Source of the DNA: Hymenoscyphus infarciens
Lineage: Eukaryota; Ascomycota; Leotiomycetes; Helotiales; Helotiaceae
Assembly (NCBI GenBank): GCA_001414345.1
Contig: LLCB01000299.1
Location: 1 to 64,000 of the forward strand
Direction: 5' to 3'
Length of the DNA stretch: 64,000 nucleotides
Part shown: piece by piece, positions 11,601 to 22,585 of the stretch
Numbering within the stretch: the first letter of the stretch is position 1
Layout: each line of letters begins with the position of its first letter
Made by a program: the position numbers and the translations under genes
Notes under the pieces: generated by a model
Databases searched by the model: none
What the model saw: the letters and a program-made list of their open reading frames with translations, nothing else
Told to the model about the DNA's origin: nothing

Positions 11601-12356
11601 GGGAGGGTCGCGATAACGACATTCTATCCCTTTTTCTCGACAACTGCTACAACCCGGGCGTCCCTCGTCGCATTTACCTTTCAATGTGCGACAGCTATCG
11701 CACGCTTGCGCTGCACGTTGTGCTTTTGGTCTTTTCGCATTTTGTGAGGTCGTTGTAGCCGGATATGAGACGGAATACGAATCTCGCGGAGTTGGAGGAC
11801 CAGGAAAATGCTGATGGCCGTATGGTTCCGTGGCCGTCATGGGACTTTGGGGGGGTGGAAAAGAGGCCGGTGCTGGTCTGTAGGACGGGTGTTGCTGTTC
11901 GTGATGGCCGAATGGCGGAAGATAGGCTCCTCGTGGTCCATCATGAAGTATGGGTGTATTTGGGTTCTTCTCTGTGGGCGTTCCGGTCGAGGAAGGTCGA
12001 TAGTGTGTTGGAGGTTCATCCGATGGATCCCTCTTCACCATGGTCGGTTCTCGTGGACCTCCAAAGGGAGGTGGTGGTGGAGGCTGCTGTGAGTGATACA
12101 CATGTGTTGGACCCGAGTTGGGTCTCCGTGGATCTTGATGATCGTACTGTGGGTGGTCGGGATGCCCTGCTGGGCGACGGTCTAGAGGATATTGAGATTC
12201 AGGAGGACGCGAGAATGGCGATGGGTGTGGGTAGGAAGCGGGAGCGGGAGGTGGAGGTGGTAATTGCCTCGACGACTCGGTCGTGCTTTGCCATTGTGAA
12301 GGAGGTGGTCCTGTTAGTCGCGGACGCTTTTGGTCAGGCCCTACAATATCCATCAT
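8699..12356 (-). CDS. Zn(2)-Cys(6) fungal transcription factor, 1132 aa
   Basis: Nuclear sequence-specific regulator by family. Six exons join in phase: 12356-11593, 11541-9961, 9906-9805, 9753-9563, 9511-9016 and 8963-8699, totalling 1133 codons. The start at 12356 opens a long Pro/Gln/His-rich, probably disordered segment with a basic KRPR near the N-terminus. The zinc cluster is at residues 219-246 with spacing C-x2-C-x6-C-x6-C-x2-C-x6-C, followed by a basic and Gln-rich linker and a probable short coiled coil (residues 255-290). After a long disordered region with acidic runs, the C-terminal half carries hydrophobic helices typical of the fungal-specific middle homology region. Four introns are GT-AG (51-54 bp); the fourth, at 9512-9562, is GC-AG. 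Long for the family (often 600-900 aa). Target genes are unknown. Confidence 0.88.
9512..9562 (-). other. GC-AG intron in the transcription factor gene
   Basis: Reading the minus strand, the frame meets TAA shortly after 9563. All GT dinucleotides nearby are in phase 2, while both usable acceptors are in other phases. GCAAGT at 9562-9557 is in phase 1 and pairs with CTACAG ending at 9512. This removes 51 bp, the same size as neighbouring introns, and restores the frame (Glu-Thr-Asp-Ser-Gln across the junction). A branch-site-like GACTAAT lies shortly upstream of the acceptor. Confidence 0.75.
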
Positions 12357-13030
12357 GACTATTCACAAAACTCAGGCGACCACCGCAGTAGAGGCCATGG
12401 ACGGCAGTCGAGCTCGGCGGCTTCTTACAGGTTCTCGACGAACACAGAGACGTTGAGAGCTTGTGGAAAGATCATCTGCACTTGGCGGGTAGGACAGGCT
12501 GACGTGTTGAAGAAGTGAGTGTATCATGCAACGGGTGCAGTACAACCGTTTTCCAGAGGAAGCGCGCTTGAGGTCGATATCGAAGGGTCCGAAAGGTCTT
12601 CTCTTCAGCCGAGTCTGATTGCGCCCACTTAGATCAGTAGAGGTCCGAAGAAAGCATCAACCCAAGGTCGGCTCGTAGGCAGGCAGGGGAGAGCTGCCGG
12701 GCATGAAAATGAATGTCTGGACTGGGAGGATGGATGAGTCGAAATGGAAGGGGCTTTGCTACTTCCAGCTCGAGGACTCGTACCGGGTGATAATGCTAAT
12801 AAGATCTACCAAGGCGGATCTATCTCCCTTCTGGAATATGCAATGCGATGCGGCGCTGTTGGCGGGTTGAGATGCTGGGTGTTCGTCGATTGTCGCAGAA
12901 TCGATGGTGGATGGTGGATGGTGGATGTGGACGTAGGAGAGAGCCTTCTCGCCTTTCGGGATTGATGCAGCCAGGAGGCAAGCAGATATGCGAGTCGAGC
13001 AAGCTTTGGGCTACTGAGCACTACGGAGAG

Positions 13031-13096
13031 TGCCAGTGCCAGTGCCAGGGCAGGGCAGGGCAGCTGGGCAGCTGGGTAGGGTAGGGTAGGCTAGCA
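13031..13096. repeat. Cluster of short G-rich tandem repeats
   Basis: Consecutive short arrays: GCCAGT repeated, GGGCA repeated, GGGCAGCT repeated and TAGGG repeated, together about 65 bp. They lie in the putative leader or promoter of the transcription factor gene. G-runs spaced this closely could form a quadruplex on the plus strand; that is inference. Confidence 0.6.
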
Positions 13097-13281
13097 CAGG
13101 TGGGTGGGATGGGATACCCTGGGCTGTGCGGCTGCGGGACAGGGAGGGAGGGCAACGCCCACGACGGCAAGGCGCGCTGGAAGGGTCAGTCTTGTTGGAG
13201 GGCGTTGGGGTCTGTCTAGTGGTGTCTGGGACGAGAGTAGTGTGTGGTTGGTGGGTTACCGTACCGTAATCAACGGTGTAC

Positions 13282-13311
13282 AGTAGTAATGTCGGAAGTA
13301 GTAATGTCGGA
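13282..13311. repeat. 15-bp tandem duplication
   Basis: AGTAGTAATGTCGGA occurs twice head to tail at 13282-13296 and 13297-13311 without mismatch. It lies in the region upstream of the transcription factor. A duplicated binding site is possible but not demonstrable. Confidence 0.8.
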
Positions 13312-14601
13312 AGAGAGCTTGAAGGGGGGGAAGAGCGAGGGAGGTCTTCTCTTGCGGGTTGCTTGTTGCCGATGAAGGGCTCTGCTGCTGCTGCGAGCCT
13401 GCGACGGTACCAATCAATAAGCGAAGGAGAGAGAGCGTGCAGTAACAAGGCGAACACCCTCGGGCTGCTAACACTGCTGTCGTAGTCACAGCGGCCAGAA
13501 GGATACCGATACCGGTTCGTGGGACACGGTGGAAGGAGTTTGGAGGGGAAGGCGAGCGTCTGAGGGTATTCCAGACAACTGACAGGCTGAATGCCGGGAC
13601 TTGACAGAGCTTGGCGACGACGAGACGAGCTTGAACTGATGATGATCCCTCCAAGTCACGAGGTGGTCGCCGTTATAGGGGTGCAGGCGTGCGATAGGCG
13701 ACCCAGATTGAAGCGTATAGTATAGGGGGGTGGATACTGGTGTAACTAGTTTGCAACAGGGGATTTGGTAAGTAAACCAGTCAAACTAAAAGCCGTTGCC
13801 TCAGTTCAACTGGCTTCCTGCTCCCTACTCCATACAGTACTACTGTAGATGTAGAAGTAAACTCAACAAACCACTGGCACAAACCAAGTTGGGCAGCTGG
13901 GGATCATCACTTGGGCATCGTCCAATTCCAGAGCCGTTCGCTCTTCCCCACAACGCTCGCTTTCGCCGCCGATTAGCCCTCCAAGACGACCGACCAGGAG
14001 TCCTTTTCATAGATAGCGGGCAGCCTTAAACCCCTTGGAGTCTAGACTAGAGGCTCCCGGACTTGACGGTGAACGAGTTGAACGGGTGTCTGATTAATGC
14101 CGACGTTAAGGTCTTTGCATTCCTGCGACAAGTGATAAGTGACAATCGATGTTTCTGATCTTTGATCTTCGTGCTTGCTCGCCTCCTTCTCCTCTCCTGA
14201 GTCTCCTCGCCTCGCCTTCTGAAAACCGAAATCCAGATGCTGTCTCTCCTGTCGGCAGTGCAGTCTCTTCTTCTGAATGGCTATCCAGTCCTACCTCTCC
14301 CGGCCGAATATCTAGATCGGGCGGCCACGAGGTGAGCGCCCTCGAAGCCGAGTCACACACGTTTCCAGCGCTCACGGGCTCGGAGTGCGTTATTTCCTAG
14401 TGGCGTATTTCTGACTGCAATGGTACTAATTATCGTGCACGTGTCGGCAAAGTCTGGCAAAGTCCCTTCCCCACCGCCCATTCTCCAGCCATTCTCGTAC
14501 GATTCGGCGCTCGGCCATTTTACCACATGATCGATCACTGAAGCTTGAAGCAAAGTGCTGACTGCAGGGCCTAGAATCCCTCGTCTTTTGCTGAACTCCT
14601 A

Positions 14602-14809
14602 CTATCCCCCCCCCTTAAGTATTTGTAAAGTGGGTCGAGTGGAGACTGGGGGAGGCTGTGTAAAGTCCTGGTAAGGTCAGGGTTTTTAGCCAATAGAAGC
14701 TTCTTTACCATTCTATTTTTTGACTTTGACTCTGCTTATTGGCTCAGCGCTCTGACATTACACAGGACCCGCAAAGTGGGGATTACATATACTTAAGGGG
14801 GGGGGATAG
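14602..14809. mobile_element. 208-bp MITE of the CTATCCCCC family
   Basis: Left end CTATCC plus a C run and CTTAAGTATTTGTAA; right end TTACATATACTTAAG plus a G run and GATAG, an inverted repeat with one or two differences. TA flanks both ends (14600-14601 and 14810-14811). Subterminal sequence is also loosely inverted (GTGTAAAGTCC against GTGTAATGTCA). It shares its outermost ends and TA target with the elements at 6461-6644 but is more than twice as long, so it may be nearer to the autonomous parent. No coding capacity. Confidence 0.75.
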
Positions 14810-17152
14810 TATCCATCTCTCCTGCTTGGAGAGCATCAAACTCTCCAGGCGTAAAAAATAGTAAAAGTCCGACAGAAAAACTCTACGTGTTATACACCGC
14901 CCCGTCAAAATAGCTAGAGCGGCATCCTTCTGGCAAATTAAGTACAACCATCTCAACTCCGGGCCCGGCACTTCGCCATCAGGATTCAGGAAGGACTGCC
15001 TGGTGGTCGGTGTTGGCCTGTACGGATTCTTCGCGTTTATTTGACAGGACGCTTCGCAGGCTTGGTGAGCAAAACCGACACCATGGCATGGGGCAAAGTT
15101 GGAACGAGGCGCGACGCAACAAGGGGGCTCAGCGAGAGGAGATCGTTCCAATTAAGGGTTAATAGCCCGATGAGGATATTAGGGTCCTTGGATGCTGCTT
15201 GTCTTCAGGACGCTCGAGCGTAAATCAACGGGTACGTATGGGTTTTGAATTTACGGAAAAGGCCGTACTCAAGTACTTTGGAAAATAGTTGGTAAATAAT
15301 TCTGGTAGATTCGTAGTCGTGGTTTCACAAAGAGGGGAAGTAAGCAGCCGAGGTTGTACGCCCTTCCATCTCTTAAGAGAGACAACATGGCAAATTGGCG
15401 GCGCAAAAGTTCAAGATTTGCTCCGCGTCAGTCGTCATTCGCCCACGTTGCTCACCGTCCCTAATGCTGGGGTCGAAATATGGGGAGCGGCAGAGCTTTT
15501 GTTAGTTCGAAGACGGGCGGTACTTAGTTTTCGTAGCTGGAAAAAAGGCGTTCCTGGAAAAGCACTGAGGCTACCGGTAGTTCCCTGGAATATACCCTAC
15601 TGAGCCGTGGACCGGAAATTCCAACAGGTCTCGTTTTACGGAAAACCTTTGACATAAAGTCCGAAGTAGCTGAATGAATTTGATGCCACATCACCACTCA
15701 GGCATGATAAACGGCATACTGTTCCTTACTGAATCCATGACAAGAGTGGTCGTATCGCAATTGGATACAGTAAGCTGCTAAAAGTCTCCTAGATCAAGTC
15801 GCTTAGTCGTAAATGGAGGTCCATATGCAGCGGGAAGCCCCACTGATGAGCGCGTGAGGACCGCTTTGATAAAAGTCTGCTTGACCGCCAGCGAATTTGC
15901 GTTATCGATAAGCAACCATATTCGACATCCTAAATCCAAATTCGAAATTCCGAGAAAAGTGAGACAGTGGATGTCTGCCAGTCAATGTTACTCCATAATT
16001 TCGGAGGGTCCAAATTAGTTGGCTCACAAAAGAGCGAGAGTATTTCGGTTTTGAAACCTTCCAGAAGCCCGAAGGAAGAGCTCGATTTCAGTCCGTTCAC
16101 GCACCAATGAATGCCAATCCGAGATCCCCTTCTGCTTCTTTGATATCTCCCCAGACTGGCGTGAAGATTTGAAGTTGGTTTTTGGAAACTGACGTTGACC
16201 GCCACTTGAACGGCAGTTTTGATCCGAAGTTTGAGGCCCTTTATCGAAAGTCCCCAGTGAAGGTTTATGGATCGTCACTCGGCGCAGATCTGATAGCGTG
16301 TGTGTTGCTGCGGTGTGTCTAAAATGCCCCGGTCCCAGGCAAGTTCATCAATTGCACACATGACCCAGAAAAAGATGACCACCATGCGGCTACCCGACGA
16401 CAGGTTGAAATTTGAGGTGTGACGATTTATAGCCACCAGCCACCAAGATATACAATCCTCGTGATTCTCCCCCACCATCGCGACTTGGAAAATACGGTCA
16501 GTGCCTTGGCATCCAGTGTTTAGCATCACATATGAACATGCTTTCCCGTATAATGTTCAAGGGAACACGATTGTCAAATGTTGCCGAATCTTTATCTCAA
16601 CGACAGGGGTGGAAAAGGCAATTTCGGACTTGTCAGCTAGACGACTTGATCCACAATATCCATGTGGTCAGGCGATGGAACTAGTTGAATTGATCTTGAA
16701 TTGAGTCGATCAATGTCAAAGATACTGAGTCGATCCTCTTCTCTAACTTGAAAAGTCCTTCAAGACGTCTACGGAGCTGTCATTATAATCTTGACATATG
16801 GCCTTGAACACAAGTGACATTTTCAGTATTACAAAGTGACACAACTCCGTGTGACCAAATTCCGCTTCAAGGATCCTCGATGTGAGTGCCAGGGCGGCAA
16901 CCCTTTATTCTTGAATAATTCTAGCCAGTCAGCACAGCTGCTTGCCAGACGGCCAATACCCATGTCAGCTTACCTGTTAGCTTTTGGATTCCATCTAACC
17001 CAAAAGAGCAGGATATCAAGAAAGACATGAAATCCCAGTTTGGTATGTGGCGAGGAGCAAAATAGAGACATTCTAGAATTTAATGAAAGGAACCCAGGGT
17101 CGGCGTCGAATCAATCGCTTTTGCGCCAAATCAAGTTATCGAAGGCGTCGAC

Positions 17153-17816
17153 CTATTCGATAATATCGTCCGTGTGAATTCGCCTCTTCTTTTTTGACCT
17201 CTTTCGTCGTCTAGGCGGCGTCACTTCCGCCTCATGAGTACGGTTATGGACCTCTTCCAATTGAACGGGGACCTCAACAATTTCCCCTTCAGTCAGAGCC
17301 AGATCTGATGTTTTTCCAAGACGGGAGACTTCTTCCATCAAGATGCCAAGAGCTATCAAGGCGGTCTCGTCCAAACTTCTCCAGTCTGTCGAATTGCCAT
17401 CTGGAGAAGCATGCGAGTAGAATTCAGATGCGTAGGCATGGAGAGCCTTCAAGATATCCGAATCTGGTAGGTCTTTGGCCTGGGCGTCACGATCACTGGC
17501 AAAATAGATATCGTGCTCGGCGAATCTCGTCGGCGCGTTTTTTCGACGAAAAAGGACTTCTTCAGGGGCTGCTGCCGTGGTGGAAGACGAAGCAGTATCT
17601 CTTGTAGATGCGAAAATGGATCGCTTGGGCATAAATCCGTTTGTCGAGACCCGTCCTAAGAAATCTCAATGATGGCTCATAGAGAGGGGTCGATGACTTA
17701 CCTGCTACCGCGTCGTAGACACTGACATTTTTGCGCTTCTGTCCGGAGGCTGATTCTGAGGCATCTGGCGTGGCCGAGGTGAAAAAGGCACGTTGGGTGT
17801 AGGCCTTGGAGGTCAT
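17153..17816 (-). CDS. Rrn10-like subunit of the RNA polymerase I upstream activating factor
   Basis: A 205-aa protein from two exons (17816-17702 and 17655-17153) around a 46-bp GT-AG intron. The central block reads DSDILKALHAYASEF, then DETALIALGILMEE. I recall the same arrangement in yeast Rrn10 (a D-D-L...HYYA block followed by DETSLITLGLL-E), a subunit of the UAF complex that binds the rDNA promoter. The N-terminus is Ser/Thr/Ala-rich. The C-terminus ends in a strongly basic segment (RRRKRSKKKRR) that is a plausible nuclear or nucleolar localisation signal. The protein is somewhat longer than the yeast one (about 145 aa). It is divergent from the repair gene at 18085 with 268 bp between. 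The assignment rests on motif memory only, so a conserved ascomycete protein of unknown role is the fallback. Confidence 0.65.
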
Positions 17817-18084
17817 TTTGGATTTGAATTATTGCACCAAGTGAGGCTATCTTGAAAGGGGGAACAGAGGGGGAAGGCGAGGTGGTGCGCAGGCAAAAGA
17901 GGGGTGTGTTAAAGCGGCAGTGAAACGGCGACCGTTGAGACCGCGCCCTTTGGTGCCTACGCTAACTTCATCCAACCTTCTAAAAAATCAGTCTCGAACC
18001 AAACATCACCATCTACTCCCTACAGTCTGCTGATGAAGGACGATATCTAATGCCTCATATTCCATCATCAACTCCGTCAAATGT
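17817..18084. promoter_or_regulatory. Shared divergent promoter, Rrn10-like and CSA-like genes
   Basis: Only 268 bp separate the start codons of two oppositely transcribed housekeeping-type genes, so both promoters must lie here. No TATA box is obvious. The interval contains C/A-rich leader-like sequence before 18085. Confidence 0.6.
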
Positions 18085-19590
18085 ATGAATCCCCTCATTT
18101 TTGACCGGTCAACTGGGCTTCTCAGAGTCACGGACTTTGCCCGCATCCATAATTCAAGACGCCTCCAACTCATACAGCCTTTCCCAAAAATACGATTTGA
18201 TGGCGGTCATAAAGTGTTTATACCTCCTGAAGAGGAAGACCAGCTGGACGAGAATGATGATTCCGGATATTCCAGCTCCAAAATTTGGGCACATCAATCA
18301 GGGGTGAATGCCCTTGCTTTGGATATAGAGAATAGAATGTGAGTATGCCGGGTCCTTCAAACAAGTAAGCATGCTAACAATGAAAGTCTCGTCTCAGGAG
18401 GTGCAGATTCATCCTTGAGTTTGTGGAATTTAGAGGAATATAATACTGGAACAAGACATGTATTCAAACCCACAGCCTCAATTGCAAGGTAAGGATTTCT
18501 TCCGTCACATTCCTACGAGTTCTCTAAACAACTTGCTAAGTCTCAATGCAGGACTGCCTCTGCTCATAAGTATGGCATCACTCAGCTCAGCTTTTATCCT
18601 TTTGATTCAGCTGCTTTTCTGTCTTCTTCCTATGATCATCACCTAAAGGTCTATGCTACAGAAACCCAACAAGTTTCAGCAGATTTTGATATGGACACCA
18701 TTGTCTATGCTCATACTCTTTCGCCTATTGCAAATCATCTCTTGGTTGCTTGTGCAACTCAACATCCAGCTGTCAGACTAGTTGACCTACGTTCTGGGTC
18801 TAATACTCATTCTCTTGCTGGCCATACCGGTGCTTTACTCTCTTTGGCATGGAGTCCTACGGTCGAGCATATTCTATCCAGTGGTGGAATTGACGGAACA
18901 ATCCGCCTGTGGGATATTCGCAAGAGCTCCGGCTCGTTGGGAACTCTAGACATGCAAGATTGTATTGGGGTAGCTGCAGCTGGTGGTGCGACTCGCTCAC
19001 GGCTTTCAGCAAAGTCACATCAGGGTGCGGTCAATGGACTTACTTGGAGTGGCGATGGCTGTTATATTATATCAGCAGGACACGATCAAAGAGTTCGGGT
19101 ATGGAACGCAGCGACCGGAGCAAATACACTTGCAAGCTTTGGTCCAACTTTACGAAATGGCCATCTTTCAGCTCTCCCTCTTGTGATGTCACCAACTACA
19201 TCAATAGCTGCAAGAAAAGATCTACTCTTTTATCCGAACGAAAGAGAGTTGCTAATCTTTGAATTACATCAAGGCAAACTTCTCAAGCGTCTGAGAGTTC
19301 CAGGACCTAATGTTGCAACTGTTAGATCACGGACTGGCCAAAGAAACGTCAGGAATCGCATCACCGCTCTTGTCTGGAAAGGCCAATCTGATGGTATCTT
19401 TTCTGCTCATACGGATGGTCAAATCAGAGCTTGGTGTCCAAGAACGGAAGAGGATGATATACTGGACGCGGAGGAAGATGACTCCCATAAATCGAAGAAT
19501 GATGATGAGACCGAGGAGGGGAAACGAAAACGCGAGGTTTTGGAGACTGTCTTCAGAGACTTGACACGACAGAAAATTACCTTTGGCTAG
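18085..19590 (+). CDS. CSA/ERCC8/Rad28-type WD40 DNA repair protein
   Basis: A 464-aa WD40-repeat protein from three exons (18085-18338, 18387-18488, 18552-19590); introns are 48 and 63 bp, GT-AG. The N-terminus (FDRSTGLLR...FARIHNSRR) followed by a seven-blade-like series matches the CSA/ERCC8 layout. Blades end in typical dipeptides: LSLWNL, LKVYAT, VRLVDLR, IRLWDIRKS, VRVWNAATG and IRAWCPRT. CSA is the substrate receptor of a CUL4-DDB1 ubiquitin ligase in transcription-coupled nucleotide excision repair, and Rad28 is the yeast counterpart. The C-terminal tail is acidic and then Lys/Arg-rich. Start choice follows the conserved N-terminal block. It shares a promoter region with the Rrn10-like gene. 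Confidence 0.85.
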
Positions 19591-20904
19591 CTCTGGTCGA
19601 AAATGAACATCTTTTCCTCTACGCTGTCGCTATAACCCTTTTCAGTGAGTCTTCAATGGAACGCAGTCTTAAAGGTCAACTACTCTTTCTTTTCTCCAGC
19701 TTGAATTCTCTCTACCGATCATGCTTGTATTACAGACCCATATTTTCCGGTCTTTGGTTCTATTTTCCTATAAGGAATCCGAAGACCCTTTACATGCATC
19801 GCCTCTCAATCCCTTTAGGCAAGTTCTCAAACCAATATAAAAGAACCCCTCTATCTGCCGCTCTAACTCATGCGAGATAACGAAACCGCAGGCTGCAAGT
19901 GCACGCACCGCGAATAAGCACCTTTGCATTTGCGCTCAATACGACTCTGCCATGCATGCTCTGCGGATTTTCACTCCGGCCGACCTTCCTGTTGATCTTT
20001 ATGCAGGCGCATCAAGGCGGCTTCTGTAGGTTGTGGCTTCCGTTCTGGAGAAGGGTTTTGAGGCTCGGATTTCTTCACCGCCGCGAATGTGATTGACGGA
20101 CCATTTAGTGCCCAGATCCGGCCCGATTTGGTCCGACTTGATCATCTTCCCCTCTTCCGATGCCCCTTCCGAAGGATTGTCTTGCCCATAAAGTATTCCT
20201 TACCTTCCGGGATTTTTATTTCAAAATATTATCTGTACCCATCTTCATTTTTTTCAGTCGAGCTCCTTTCTGCAGATGTGTTAGCATGCTTTATTTAAGC
20301 ATACTTATAGTCTGTACCTCGTCTCAAAACTAGGAAGCATTGCCGGACCCCCCCCCCCCCCCCCCCCCCGCCCCCCACCCCCCCCCCCCCCCCCCCCGAT
20401 AGAAGTATAAGAACTATAACCAGAATAGGTGCCACTGAACAAATCAGAGGGAAGAATTCTCTAGATTTATACGGGCGTCATATGTTTTCTCTACCAACAA
20501 GTGGCAAGGAGACATCGGCCTTCCGATGAACAGAGAATTCCCCATTTTTGCTATCGTGAGTTGGCCAGTAGCCACACCTGGGACGGAAATCATCTTCCTT
20601 CTAGACCTTACTATCGTATCGCCTAACCTGATTTTTGCTAGTCAGGTCCGTGGTCGGAATGGTAATGCGAATTAAATGATTTTAAGAAGGTACTTTGTTT
20701 GACTCATACTCTTCTTTCTTTCCATTCGCTATTTCTCCGTTTGGTGGTATACTTTTGAGAAGCAGTTAATGCCTTTCATGATTCAAAACGAGAAGGATTC
20801 ACATCGCTTCCGCTCGTTATTTCCACCAGATTAAATTTTCCGCGTTTGGTGGAAAAAATCATTACCTCATCATATACAATTTTGAGCAAGAATATATTGC
20901 CACC
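19591..20904. other. Intergenic region with a long poly-C tract
   Basis: Contains the 3' UTR of the CSA-like gene and the promoter of the MFS transporter. Short open frames here have no family features and are not called. The notable feature is the poly-C tract at 20348-20397. A run of T/C-rich sequence lies before the MFS start. Confidence 0.6.
20348..20397. repeat. 50-nt poly-C tract
   Basis: A 50-base cytosine run on the plus strand, broken only by one G (20370) and one A (20377). It lies in intergenic DNA about 0.5 kb upstream of the MFS transporter. Such tracts are length-unstable and prone to sequencing error, so the exact length here should be treated as uncertain. Confidence 0.9.
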
Positions 20905-22585
20905 ATGTCTGAAAAAATTGACACTCCTCAATCCAATGATACGTCAACAATTCATTCAGCGTCCAGCAACAAACCCAATTCCAATCTAGAGCACATTCCA
21001 ACTCAGGTTTCTCACACCCAAGATGCGCCAGTTGAGCCTTTCACCTCGTATGTCGAAGTTCCGGATGAGATTTATGACCGACTTCCGCATTCTAAGAAGG
21101 TAGTCATCGTCGCACTACTCTCGTTTTGCAGCTTTCTTGCTCCTATCTCGAGTACCACGGTTTTGGCTGCCATTCCGGAAGTAGCTGCTACTTATAACAG
21201 CACGGGAACAATTATAAACTTGAGCAATGCTCTTTACATGCTATTTATGGGTGTTAGTCCGTGCTTTTGGGGACCTTTAAGTCAGGTTTATGGACGTCGA
21301 GTGGTTCGCTTCCCCTTTTCTTCGTCTGACAGAATCTGACGAAATGCTAACCGATTTTGTAGATCTGCTTGATAACAGCAGTCCTGTTTTGTGGTTGCTC
21401 TCTCGGTACTGCACTTTCACCCAACCTGGTGTCCTATTTCATCTTTCGAATCCTCACTGCCTTTGAAGGTACTTCTTTTCTTACAATTGGAGCCTCATGT
21501 ATTGGTGATATATATAGACCGACCGAGAGAGCCACAGCCATGGGATGGTTTCTTTCCGGTACCCTCATCGGTCCGGCTTTTGGTCCCTTCAGTAAGTCAT
21601 CAAGCTCCTTCTCCCAAAGCTTGTCGCTAACAAGAAACTAGTCGGTGGAATAATCGTAACCTTCAAATCCTGGCGCGTAATCTTCTATCTCCAAACGGCC
21701 CTCGCAGGCGTAGCCGTAACAGGAGCCTACTTCCTCCTCCCCGAAACCGCGCATCGCATGAAATCAGACGACCTAGTAGGCCTCCCTCTCCGCGCCAAAG
21801 CTCGCGTACTCTGGAGCATGCTCAACCCCTGGCGCGTAATCCGTCTCTTCCGCTACCCCAACCTCTTGATGGTAGCATTGGCCTCATCCAGTATAGTTTG
21901 GAACATGTATTCTCTCCTCACGCCCATCCGCTACATCCTCAATCCCCGCTTCGGACTCGCCACACCCATTCAAAGCGGCCTTTTCTACCTCGCTCCAGGA
22001 TGCGGATATATTTTGGGAACTTTTGTTGGGGGGAGATATGCGGATTACGTGACTATATCCTGGACCAAGAAAAGAAATGGGATTCGTGTACCGGAAGATC
22101 GTCTCCGATCCGCTCTCCCATTTCTGGGTATTGTCATCCCGGTTTGCATGTTAATCTACGGATGGAGTATCGAATCCCGTTTCGGAGGTGTGGCTCTACC
22201 TGTTATCATGATGTTTATCCAAGGTGTCGCTCAACTTTTTTGCTTTCCCAGTCTGAATACTTATTGTTTGGATGTTATGCAAGCCAGCAGTGCCGAGGTC
22301 ATTGCGGGGAACTATATGATTCGATATCTTTTTGCAGCTATGGGAAGTGCGACTGTGTTACCGGCCGTGGAGAAAATTGGTGTTGGGTGGTTTTCAACTG
22401 TTAGTGCAGGGTTCTTGGTTGTTAGTGCGGTGGGAACAGGTGCTGCGATTGTGTGGGGAAGAACGTGGAGGGACAGTGTTGATAAGAAGAGGAGGGCGAA
22501 GAGGAGTGAGAAAATGGCGGCTATTGCTGCTGCTGAAAAGGGGGCTGGGATTGTGGTGAAGGGAAAGGAGGATGAAAGGGTTTGA
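20905..22585 (+). CDS. MFS transporter, drug:H+ antiporter-1 (DHA1) type
   Basis: A 523-aa predicted 12-helix plasma-membrane transporter in three exons: 20905-21303, 21363-21591 and 21642-22585. Introns are about 59 and 50 bp. The hydrophilic N-terminus (about 70 aa) is followed by the first helix (VVIVALLSFCSFLAPISS) and an MFS motif-A-like loop, GPLSQVYGRR. Later come the LPETAHR end of helix 6 and a long central loop. The last helices precede a Lys-rich cytosolic tail. The first donor could be at 21301 or 21304. I prefer 21304 (GTTCGC) because it keeps the usual residue after GRR. The family exports drugs or metabolites by proton antiport, as in yeast Qdr/Flr1-type carriers; the substrate cannot be told from sequence. 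It has no biosynthetic neighbours, so there is no sign of a metabolite cluster. Confidence 0.85.

Larger units (their letters stand above)
12357..17152. promoter_or_regulatory. 4.8 kb non-coding region upstream of the transcription factor
   Basis: No convincing gene. The 1.7 kb next to the transcription factor start (12357-14100) is pyrimidine-rich on the coding strand with short tandem repeats, consistent with a long promoter or 5' leader. A 208-bp MITE sits at 14602-14809. The remainder to 17152 has only short frames without family features. Its distal end would be the 3' region of the Rrn10-like gene. The length suggests complex regulation, but no specific operator is identifiable. Confidence 0.5.

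Noticed and set aside
11765..12358. 197-codon plus-strand frame
   Set aside because: Exactly antisense to the first exon of the Zn2Cys6 gene, which has clear zinc-cluster coding; a shadow of the Pro-rich coding strand.
14783..15151. 122-codon minus-strand frame
   Set aside because: Its 3' end lies inside the MITE terminal repeat and the translation has no recognisable domain.
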